A DNA stretch of 64,000 nucleotides from an uncultured Chlorobiaceae bacterium. Its GTDB lineage: Bacteria; Bacteroidota; Chlorobiia; Chlorobiales; Chlorobiaceae. The translations under genes were made by a program, and so were the position numbers. The notes below the pieces were generated by a model that was given only the letters and a program-made list of their open reading frames with translations, did not search any database and had not been told where the DNA came from. Position 1 is the first letter of the stretch, and the number at the start of each line of letters is the position of its first letter. The stretch lies in NCBI GenBank assembly GCA_903994635.1, contig CAJEXQ010000010.1, positions 2,422 through 66,421 of the forward strand, given 5' to 3'. Shown here in pieces: positions 19,258 to 26,569 of this stretch.

Positions 19258-19306
19258 TTAGGGCGCTACAAGATTTCTCCTCACTTCGTTCGTCGAAATG
19301 ACAAGG
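19225..19306. repeat. Palindromic REP/MITE-like repeat at the 3' end of the lipid-kinase gene
   Basis: Both ends carry TGTCATTTCGA (11 bases) in inverted orientation and the inner flanks share GAGAAATCTTG, around a central ATTAGGGCGCTA. The left 36 bases recur at 35798-35833 with two differences. The left arm contains the stop codon of the lipid-kinase gene. Confidence 0.75.
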
Positions 19307-19323
19307 TGATAAGCCCTTGGCAA

Positions 19324-19413
19324 AAAGTCATTCTGCAATTCAGCATCGAGCTTTGCCTGAATCATGAGTGTCTTGTCTATTTTATTACGGAATCAATTAC
19401 TATGGAGCACTTA
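19324..19413. repeat. Dispersed repeat, second copy near 35.8 kb
   Basis: The outer parts, AAAGTCATTCTGC.. and TACGGAATCAATTACTATGG, match 35762-35873 in the same order with scattered substitutions. The middle differs: the 35.8 kb copy carries the GTCATTTCGAGCATCAG unit here. This copy sits directly after the stop of the long LuxR-like regulator. Confidence 0.65.
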
Positions 19414-19421
19414 CGATGGGG

Positions 19422-20645
19422 TCAATCAGTCAGTAGCTCTAAAAGGAAGTTTTTGATTGACTGGTGTTTTTTCAGGCCCAACTTGCTATGCAATCTGTAT
19501 CGGATGCTTTCCATACCTCTTTTTGACAGACCTTTAGAACGGGCAATCTCCGTGGTATCGTAGTTCAATTTGATGAGCAGGCATATTTTCAGTTCACGTT
19601 GGGTAAGGGCTGGAAATCTTTTCCGGAGTGTTGATAAAATAAGTGAATCAGACTCACTCATTTCGATATCCAGCAGTTTTTCAGTAACCTTCGTTTCAAT
19701 GAGGCTCAGGCAGGAATTGCTCATAACTTTTTTAACATGGGGATCAATTTCAAGAGTCTCTACCTTGTCAAGAAGATCACGTAATCCTTTCGTTTTAGCT
19801 GTAATAATTTTTGATGCTTTCGTTAGTTCAATATCCTGGTTTGCGATTCGTCCCGTTAGAACGGCGATCTCTTTTTCCATGTCGCGAGTTGTTTTTTTGT
19901 TTACTTCCGCCTGGGCATTTATTTTGATAACCATTTCTGTTATGCGATGTTCAAAACCCTCTTTAAGTCGCTTTATTTCACATTTTTTTTCATGTTCATT
20001 GACCATGAGGTCTGATCGCAAAAAGTCCAATGCCTGGAAAAAAGGATGATAGAGGTTGCCGGGTGGAGGAATTACTATTTGCTCGTCCAGCATATTAAGC
20101 CAGGAGATCCTTGCAATGGCCCCAAGAAACCTTTTTTTTAATGCTGGCTCTGCGTTGTTGTTCTGATTGTTGGGGTTCCCCGCCAGGCATTCCCCTGCTT
20201 TAAATGCCATTATAGATTCAATGGCTTCCTGATAGTTATTGGTCAGTGTGATGCATATTGTTTCAGGAGCGATGGCGGCAAAAGTATCCACGATAATGCG
20301 CATGGACTCTCGAATATTGTAAAAGCCTATGACTCCCAGAATCGGACTCCAGTTAAAAAAAAGATCGGTAATCGCTTTTTTATAGTTGAAGGTAATATTG
20401 AAGATATGGCGAAGGTCAAACAGTATGTGAAACTGCTTGTTCTGTAGAGCAGATTCCGAGAGCACAATCTGCAGGAGATCAATGTCCATAACGTCAAGCA
20501 TAACATCTGTTTTTGCATCAACCCATGTGTGAACAATATTGCCGTCAATCACGCTCATCCACTTGGTATACCCCCGTGCCGGATGATGTTTTTTCCAGTG
20601 ACCTTTTTCGATTATTTCCAGTGCTGGACGTATTGCAGGTTTCAT
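19422..20645 (-). CDS. Long LuxR-like HTH regulator with N-terminal sensor-like domain
   Basis: A 407-residue protein. The N-terminal part (about 1-150) has an alternating strand/helix pattern with HILFDLRHIF and SPILGVIGFYN, reminiscent of STAS-like or ligand-sensing folds, but I cannot assign a family. Residues 210-310 are charged and probably coiled coil. The C-terminus (about 345-400; LTQRELKICLLIKLNYDT, IRYRLHSKLGL) is a LuxR/GerE-like helix-turn-helix. No membrane segment or receiver domain is seen, so it is probably a cytoplasmic one-component regulator. The shorter paralogue at 17345 matches its last 165 residues. Targets are unknown. Confidence 0.78.
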   Translation of the reverse strand: MKPAIRPALEIIEKGHWKKHHPARGYTKWMSVIDGNIVHTWVDAKTDVMLDVMDIDLLQIVLSESALQNKQFHILFDLRHIFNITFNYKKAITDLFFNWSPILGVIGFYNIRESMRIIVDTFAAIAPETICITLTNNYQEAIESIMAFKAGECLAGNPNNQNNNAEPALKKRFLGAIARISWLNMLDEQIVIPPPGNLYHPFFQALDFLRSDLMVNEHEKKCEIKRLKEGFEHRITEMVIKINAQAEVNKKTTRDMEKEIAVLTGRIANQDIELTKASKIITAKTKGLRDLLDKVETLEIDPHVKKVMSNSCLSLIETKVTEKLLDIEMSESDSLILSTLRKRFPALTQRELKICLLIKLNYDTTEIARSKGLSKRGMESIRYRLHSKLGLKKHQSIKNFLLELLTD

Positions 20646-20974
20646 TGTACAGATTCCAAGGGGTTATGTGACACTTTTTTCTCAATGTTACCATTGATAA
20701 CTCTAAACTGCGACGAATAAATATACGCAAATATAATCAGCATTTTTGTAAATTGAGGCACCGGTCGGGTACTTATTTATTTACGTCATAAAGTGTAGCT
20801 TCCTCAAGGCAAACAGTGGTGTAATTTGCACGGGGAAGACGCTATGATCCTGAGATAAACCTGTTGACTTTATTCAATCATATTGACAGTTTCTTTATAT
20901 ATTAAAATGTTGTTTTTTGCGTGTTTTTTTGCGTGATAAATCGAGAAGCTATAATATTACAGTGTATTTGCATT
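20646..20974. other. AT-rich gap between divergent genes, possible promoters
   Basis: These 329 bases lie between the long regulator (minus) and the GlmU-like gene (plus). TTGACA at 20883-20888 and a consensus TATAAT at 20950-20955 are present but are not spaced as one promoter. I see no reading frame, hairpin terminator or RNA family. Confidence 0.4.
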
Positions 20975-22228
20975 ATGCAGGTTCTTGTTTTTGAAGATAC
21001 AAAAGTACAGGAGCTGAGGCCTCTTGTTAACCTCAAACCGGTTTACGGTCTTTATACCGGTTTTCGCTCCCTCCAGGAAAAACTTGAGTATTCCACAGGG
21101 GAGCATTTGAAGCTTACCTATCACCTTCGCCGCTATCTTGCCCCTTTTTATGCAGAACAACATCCAGAACGACTGATCAACCAGCTTGAAGAGAGGGATG
21201 TGTTGCTGGTTAATGGTCGAATTGTTTGTGATGAGGCGGCAGCCAGAGTGATCATTGAGGGTGCCTTTGAATCAGGAAGGGCATATATGCAGGGCGATAA
21301 TCTGCTGTTTGCAAGAGTTGACAGCTCTCTTCTTCTTGCTTCCAAAGGGGGCCTGATGCCCGACCTTTTTGATACATCCCGTCTGGCCGGAGATCTGGTT
21401 ACAGAGTCGGTAACGGGTTTCAGGGTTATCAATAACCTCTGGGATGTAATAACTTTTCATGCCGATGAATTTTTGCGGGATGCAGAAACGCTTGAACTTG
21501 GGCGTATTGAAGGAGATGTTCACCCCTCAGTCGCCATTGTCAACCATTCAAACATCTATGTAGGTCCCGGAGCTGTTGTTCGGGCCGGTGCGGTGCTTGA
21601 TGCTGATGAAGGGTTTGTTGCTGTCGGTTCCGGTGCGATTGTTGAACCGCAGGCGGTGATGATGCAGAATGTTTTCCTGGCACCATGGTCGAGGGTCAAA
21701 ATCGGTGCGAAACTCTTCAGCAATGTTGCTGTCGGGATGGCCTCCAAGGTTGGCGGCGAAGTAGAGGATTCGCTTCTTGAGCCGTTTGCCAACAAACAAC
21801 ATGAGGGGTTTCTTGGCCACTCCTATATCTCATCCTGGTGTAATCTCGGTGCAGGAACCAATACAAGTGACCTCAAGAATAATTATAGTCAGATACAATT
21901 ACGCATCAATGGAGAGTTGCACAGGACGGGATTGCAGTTTCTTGGACTTTTGATGGGAGACCACAGCAAAAGTTCTATCAATTCGATGTTCAATACCGGG
22001 ACTGTTGCTGGAACGGGAGCAAATATTTTTGGCGGGGGATTCCCTCCGAAAGAGGTTCGCTCTTTTTCATGGGGTGGCAGTGGAGGCTTTGTGAATTATG
22101 ATGTTGAAAAAGCGGTTGAAACAGCAAAGAAGGTGATGGCACGCCGCATGGTCACGATGAGCAGCGCTTATGAGTCGATGTTTCGTTTCGTTGCCGGAAC
22201 AGGGAGCGCAGGGCAGTCATTTATATAA
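20975..22228 (+). CDS. GlmU-like UDP-GlcNAc diphosphorylase/acetyltransferase (alternative form)
   Basis: A 417-residue protein of the alternative bacterial GlmU type known from Bacteroidetes and Chlorobi. The N-terminal half is a degenerate nucleotidyltransferase-like domain beginning with VLVFEDTKVQELRPL. From about residue 170 there is a left-handed beta-helix of hexapeptide repeats (for example IYVGPGAVVRAGAVLDAD, then SSWCNLGAGTNTSDLKNNY). By family it makes UDP-N-acetylglucosamine from glucosamine-1-phosphate; which half-reaction it retains is uncertain. The ATG at 20975 is chosen over an in-frame start at 20921, whose extra residues look non-conserved. Confidence 0.82.
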   Translation: MQVLVFEDTKVQELRPLVNLKPVYGLYTGFRSLQEKLEYSTGEHLKLTYHLRRYLAPFYAEQHPERLINQLEERDVLLVNGRIVCDEAAARVIIEGAFESGRAYMQGDNLLFARVDSSLLLASKGGLMPDLFDTSRLAGDLVTESVTGFRVINNLWDVITFHADEFLRDAETLELGRIEGDVHPSVAIVNHSNIYVGPGAVVRAGAVLDADEGFVAVGSGAIVEPQAVMMQNVFLAPWSRVKIGAKLFSNVAVGMASKVGGEVEDSLLEPFANKQHEGFLGHSYISSWCNLGAGTNTSDLKNNYSQIQLRINGELHRTGLQFLGLLMGDHSKSSINSMFNTGTVAGTGANIFGGGFPPKEVRSFSWGGSGGFVNYDVEKAVETAKKVMARRMVTMSSAYESMFRFVAGTGSAGQSFI

Positions 22229-22247
22229 CTTGTAAAGAGGTGGGTGC

Positions 22248-22811
22248 ATGATTTTTGTTGTTGATAACTATGACTCTTTTACCTATAATCTAGTGCAGTA
22301 TATCAGCGAGTTTGGCGAGACGGTTGAAGTGTGGCGTAACGACGAGCTTTCGGTTGATGAGATTGTAGCTCGTGCCCCGGCGAAGGTTGTTATCTCTCCT
22401 GGTCCGGGTACTCCTGATGATGCCGGTGTCTCGGTTCAGTTGATTCATGCTGTGAAGGGCAGGATTCCGCTGCTCGGAGTTTGTCTGGGGCACCAGTCGA
22501 TAGCTGTTGCTCTTGGTGGGAAGGTGGTGAGGGCGGCCAGCATTATGCATGGCAAGACTTCACAGGTATATCATGATAATTGCGGGATTTTCAGAGGTGT
22601 TGACAATCCGTTTGTTGCCACAAGGTATCACTCGCTTATTGTTGAGCGCGAAACGCTTCCAGAGGCACTTCTCATTCGAGCCTGGACCGAGGATGGGGTG
22701 ATCATGGGGATGGATTCGGAACAGCTCAAGCTTTACGGAGTTCAGTTTCATCCAGAATCAATTATGACTGTTGAGGGGAAAAAAATCATCCGGAATTTTC
22801 TTGAATTGTAG
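22248..22811 (+). CDS. trpG: Anthranilate/aminodeoxychorismate synthase glutaminase subunit
   Basis: Class I glutamine amidotransferase, 187 residues. The catalytic triad is visible: GVCLGHQSIA with the nucleophile cysteine (about residue 79), and HPESI with histidine and glutamate near the C-terminus. The N-terminal VDNYDSFTYNLVQY is typical of TrpG/PabA. It supplies ammonia for anthranilate (tryptophan) or aminodeoxychorismate (folate), and may serve both, as in bacteria with a single subunit. No trpE or pabB is adjacent. It follows the GlmU-like gene by 19 bases. Confidence 0.92.
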   Translation: MIFVVDNYDSFTYNLVQYISEFGETVEVWRNDELSVDEIVARAPAKVVISPGPGTPDDAGVSVQLIHAVKGRIPLLGVCLGHQSIAVALGGKVVRAASIMHGKTSQVYHDNCGIFRGVDNPFVATRYHSLIVERETLPEALLIRAWTEDGVIMGMDSEQLKLYGVQFHPESIMTVEGKKIIRNFLEL

Positions 22812-22828
22812 TATTTGATGGTGAGTCT

Positions 22829-23536
22829 ATGGATATTTATTGCCGTCCTTCTGGAGCAAAGGGTGTTCCGCAGCATACCGGTGTAAAACGGGAAGGTGAT
22901 TTGGCTGACGGCTGGCGGGTATTCAAGATCATGGCAGAGTTTGTGAGCGGTTTTGAGATGATGTCCGATGTCGGTGTGGCTGTTACCGTTTTTGGTTCTA
23001 CAAGGGTGCCTGCGGGAAGTCCGGAGTACCTTCTTGCCGAGAAGCTTGGAGAGTTGCTTGCTGCTGAAGGGTTATCGCTGATAACGGGGGGAGGCCCGGG
23101 TGTTATGGAGGCTGCAAACAAGGGTGCCCAGAGCGCGGGAGGTGCATCAATTGGATTCAATATAAAGCTTCCAAACCAGCAAAAGCCTAATAAATACATT
23201 GATCACGATAAACTGGTCAGTTTTGAATATTTCTTTGTGCGCAAAGTTATGTTTATAAAGTACGCACAGGCATTTATTGCCCTTCCGGGAGGGTTCGGCA
23301 CGCTTGATGAAGTAATGGAAGCCATTACACTTATATACACGGGAAAAAGCGAACGGTTTCCTGTTATACTTGTTGGAAAAAGTTACTGGGGAGGGTTTTA
23401 TCGATGGATCGAGGAGACCATGCTGAAAGAGAAGGGCTATATCCGTGCCGATGCTTTCGACTTTATTTTTCTCGAAGATAGTCCTGAAGAGGTTATAGCT
23501 ATTATCAACAGATTTTATCCTGACGGCTTTCGCTGA
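22829..23536 (+). CDS. LOG family protein (nucleoside 5'-monophosphate phosphoribohydrolase type)
   Basis: A 235-residue protein with the two signatures of the LOG (TIGR00730) family: GGGPGVMEAANKGA near residue 90 and PGGFGTLDE near residue 152. Family members cleave cytokinin-type or other nucleoside monophosphates to base and ribose 5-phosphate. In a bacterium of this type the physiological substrate is unknown; nucleotide salvage is a fair guess. Residues 1-40 precede the core and are poorly conserved. It is 17 bases downstream of trpG. Confidence 0.88.
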   Translation: MDIYCRPSGAKGVPQHTGVKREGDLADGWRVFKIMAEFVSGFEMMSDVGVAVTVFGSTRVPAGSPEYLLAEKLGELLAAEGLSLITGGGPGVMEAANKGAQSAGGASIGFNIKLPNQQKPNKYIDHDKLVSFEYFFVRKVMFIKYAQAFIALPGGFGTLDEVMEAITLIYTGKSERFPVILVGKSYWGGFYRWIEETMLKEKGYIRADAFDFIFLEDSPEEVIAIINRFYPDGFR

Positions 23537-23561
23537 GTTTGTAACTTGTACTTGCTCTTTT

Positions 23562-23987
23562 TCAAAAGTCAGTCAGCCATTTCAGAAGTGCTCTGGTTTC
23601 GCTGGCAGTGAGTTGAGCTTCGGGTTGCCAAAGGTAATAGGGCGGTTGATGTGCAGCTCCGGCAGAAACAACATCTCCAAGTTTCGTTGTTTTCATTTTT
23701 TTTTCTCTCCAGTTACAGTCGTTCCATGTTGAAAAATTCAGGGCTGCCCGGCCAGAAGAGACTGTGCTGGAGGCAAGCCATGATGCCGGAGCAATGTAGG
23801 AAATGCCTCTCCAGCGAGTCTCATAAGAGTGGCAGTCATAACAGGCCTTTTTAAGTGAATGTTTTATTGATTCAGGGAGTTGAATCTCTGAGTCCGCAGG
23901 CGGGTTGATGCGTCTGAGTGGTACAAATTGCATGAGTATCAGTACAAGAATAGCCCAGCTTGCCATGGATTTAAAAGAAACAGTCAT
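23562..23987 (-). CDS. Exported haem-binding (CxxCH) domain protein
   Basis: About 141 residues with one hydrophobic N-terminal helix (SWAILVLILMQFVPL) acting as signal or anchor. KACYDCHSYETRW (about residues 44-56) has the single CxxCH haem-attachment motif followed by YETRW, typical of the small haem-binding domain proteins of Bacteroidetes and Chlorobi. A short c-type redox protein outside the cytoplasm is the likely product. An upstream ATG at 24023 overlaps the end of bshC; I favour 23987 because it puts the signal peptide at the start, though its purine-rich site is about 12 bases away. Confidence 0.8.
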   Translation of the reverse strand: MTVSFKSMASWAILVLILMQFVPLRRINPPADSEIQLPESIKHSLKKACYDCHSYETRWRGISYIAPASWLASSTVSSGRAALNFSTWNDCNWREKKMKTTKLGDVVSAGAAHQPPYYLWQPEAQLTASETRALLKWLTDF

Positions 23988-24009
23988 AAATTCCGGAGTC
24001 CTCTCCTTT

Positions 24010-25701
24010 CTATAGTTCAACAATGATATGCGCTTCGGTTGAATGACCGTTCAGCAGGTTCTTCAGGGTTTCAATCAGCTCCGTGCCGTATTTATTGAGA
24101 TAATAAAAAATATTGATGAGCCGTTCCTGGGGCAGCCCTTCGGGAAAAAGAGCGATTTCAGCTTTCAGGATCTGTTCAAGCAGTTCTTCATGTTTGCGCC
24201 TGCTTGCCTTCCATGCCTTCTGTTCAATCCCTTCAACAATTTTAGCTGACTGGACGGCTGAGGCGGCCAGGAGAGGCTCAAGAGTGGGATCGATTTTGGC
24301 AAGTACCGGCCCGAGAGCGGCAAACGCCCGGCGAATCTCCTCCTTTGTCTCTTCAAACAGAGCATCCAGTTGCGGGTTTTCAGCAATGCCGACAGCTTTT
24401 TTTTTCAGTTGTTGCAGGTCGCCGAATATTGCAAGGTAAATTTGCTTGCGCGAAAATCCGGGCTTTCCGGTGACCTGGAGCAGTTTGTCCATGATCCTGC
24501 TTATTTTCGGTTCAACCAGAGTAAAGCTCCCCCTTGGAATAACAAAGGGCATGGAGATGCCGAAATGCTCGTAATTTTTCCGGTATTGCGCCAGATAGCT
24601 GATCTCTCCGGGCCCGGCAATGCAGGCAAAGGTGGGCAGGATGCAATCCTGGACAATCGGTCGGAGAACAACGTTGGGGCTGAACCGTTCGGGGTGATCC
24701 TGACATAACTCAAGCATCTGGTGTTTTGAGTAGCGTTGTTTGTCGGGGACAATCGAGAAAGAGTCATCCGCAGATTGCTCTATTTTTTGCCGTTGGCCAT
24801 GATGATTGATATGATAGAGGTTGACTGCCCTGGGCTTGGTTTGTGCCTGGTAGCCGAGATTTTCAAGGCGGGTACTTTGCGAAACAACATTGTAGGAGGA
24901 TGCGGGCGAAGTGGAGAGTTCTCGCAAAAAGATGCTGGCCGAAAGCTTTTTGAACTCGTGATCCTGGCTTGACAGCAAAATCAGCGGCTGTTCCCTGAAG
25001 AGCTTCATCATGGTACAGGCAAAGCTTATCTCGAAGGTGCTTCCCGGATAATAGCACTCCGTAAGGATATCTGATACACTATGTTTGTAAGCCGAATCGG
25101 GCAGGAGCCTCAGAAACTCTTCAACTGTCCGGCTAATCTCCTCGCTGAAACAGGAGTTGGCAACCATCTGCTCCGGCATCCGCCTGTAGGGCTCCTGGGT
25201 GAAGTGAATAACCTGGTTTTCAGAAAAAATAGCAGTGTTGGCCGATTCTTCATAGTCGTGGTCTTCACCTTCAAGCCAGAAAATGGGAACAAAATCATAT
25301 TCGGGAAAAAGTGCTTTCTGGCGCTCGGCAAAAATAATGGCGGTCAGAGCTTTATAGATGGTATAGAGCGGGCCGGTAAAGAGCCCGAGCTGTTGTCCGG
25401 TTACGATCGCCATACAGCGTGGAGATCGGAGCTTTTCAATTTCACGGAGGTGAAGCACACGGCCTCCCCAGCGACTGTTTTGCCGCGAAAGAAGCCGCAC
25501 AAGAGTTTCCCTGTCAAAAGTTCTTGCACTGAGCAGTCCGAGCTGCCGGTAGTAATCGGCCTCTCGTTGATAATCAAAATGAAAACATTCTGCAATCAAC
25601 GCTGAGCGTTCGGGCCCTTCAGATGTATAGTCACGGAAAAGCTTTGAAAATCCCTTTTTTGGTGTCAGGATGTTTTTGTAGTCAAGCAGAAAGGTATTCA
25701 C
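24010..25701 (-). CDS. bshC: BshC, putative cysteine-adding enzyme of bacillithiol synthesis
   Basis: A 563-residue BshC-family protein. BshC adds cysteine to glucosaminyl-malate to give bacillithiol, and green sulfur bacteria are known to make its N-methyl form as their main low-molecular-weight thiol. The N-terminal half has [20 protein letters not shown] and [15 protein letters not shown], conserved in the family, and [15 protein letters not shown] lies further on. The C-terminal half contains long coiled helices. The bshA and bshB genes are not here. It follows surE by four bases, so the two are probably cotranscribed. Confidence 0.92.
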   Translation of the reverse strand: MNTFLLDYKNILTPKKGFSKLFRDYTSEGPERSALIAECFHFDYQREADYYRQLGLLSARTFDRETLVRLLSRQNSRWGGRVLHLREIEKLRSPRCMAIVTGQQLGLFTGPLYTIYKALTAIIFAERQKALFPEYDFVPIFWLEGEDHDYEESANTAIFSENQVIHFTQEPYRRMPEQMVANSCFSEEISRTVEEFLRLLPDSAYKHSVSDILTECYYPGSTFEISFACTMMKLFREQPLILLSSQDHEFKKLSASIFLRELSTSPASSYNVVSQSTRLENLGYQAQTKPRAVNLYHINHHGQRQKIEQSADDSFSIVPDKQRYSKHQMLELCQDHPERFSPNVVLRPIVQDCILPTFACIAGPGEISYLAQYRKNYEHFGISMPFVIPRGSFTLVEPKISRIMDKLLQVTGKPGFSRKQIYLAIFGDLQQLKKKAVGIAENPQLDALFEETKEEIRRAFAALGPVLAKIDPTLEPLLAASAVQSAKIVEGIEQKAWKASRRKHEELLEQILKAEIALFPEGLPQERLINIFYYLNKYGTELIETLKNLLNGHSTEAHIIVEL

Positions 25702-25705
25702 TCTT

Positions 25706-26506
25706 TTATTTTTTCAGATTCCATTGTTCAAGGGCGCTGATATATTGGTGGTTGGTCAGATCACACGACAATGGTGTTATGGTGACGTAATTACGGCGAA
25801 CAGCAAATTCGTCCTTGTGCATGCTGTCATCCAGCAGACGCAGGGTGCCACTCAGCCAGTAGTAGGGGTTCCCGAACATATCGTGTCGCTCTATGGCAGC
25901 CTCCTCCCAGCGCGAACGACCCTGTTCGGCGATCACGATTCCGGCAATCTCTGATTCCGGTACATTCGGGATATTGACGGAAAGAATGGTGTCTGTCGGC
26001 AGGCTTTCAGCAAGCGCCTTTTTTGCCAGTTTGCGGGCAAATTTTGCCGCATAGGTGAAATCAGCATTTTCGTATGTTGTGAGCGAAAATGCCAGGGAGG
26101 TAATTCCCTGTATTGCACCCTCAAGAGCGGCCGCAACCGTGCCTGAATAGATGGTATTTATAGCAGTATTGCTTCCGTAGTTGATGCCTGAAACAATTAT
26201 GTCTGGTTTCGATGGCAGAATATGGCTCAGGGCAACCTTGATGCAGTCAACAGGAGTTCCCGAGACCGTATAGCCGAAAAAATGGCCATTTTTCAGGAAC
26301 TTCCTGATTCTCAGCGGTGTACCGAGTGTCATGGCATGGCTCATGCCACTGTGTGGTTCCGCGGGCGCAACGACGGTAACCCGGCCTATTTTTTTCATTG
26401 CCGCCGCAAGGGCGTGGATTCCCTCGCCCTCAATACCGTCATCATTACAGACCAGGATGTGAGGTTTTTGCTGAGGTTCCACCTTCTGTTTGTCTATCAT
26501 GAGCAT
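25706..26506 (-). CDS. surE: SurE, 5'/3'-nucleotidase
   Basis: Metal-dependent nucleoside monophosphatase, 266 residues. [17 protein letters not shown] contains the NDDG metal ligands and [13 protein letters not shown] the second conserved loop with [16 protein letters not shown] is also typical. Family members remove phosphate from nucleotides and are linked to stress survival. A short basic extension of about 15 residues precedes the core. It is the middle of a minus-strand run with the patatin-barrel gene 63 bases upstream and bshC four bases downstream. Confidence 0.95.
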   Translation of the reverse strand: MLMIDKQKVEPQQKPHILVCNDDGIEGEGIHALAAAMKKIGRVTVVAPAEPHSGMSHAMTLGTPLRIRKFLKNGHFFGYTVSGTPVDCIKVALSHILPSKPDIIVSGINYGSNTAINTIYSGTVAAALEGAIQGITSLAFSLTTYENADFTYAAKFARKLAKKALAESLPTDTILSVNIPNVPESEIAGIVIAEQGRSRWEEAAIERHDMFGNPYYWLSGTLRLLDDSMHKDEFAVRRNYVTITPLSCDLTNHQYISALEQWNLKK

Positions 26507-26569
26507 GTTTCAGTCACTGTTATGCCGGGGCTTAGGGTTATGAAAATACAAAAAAGTTCTGCTCAGTGC

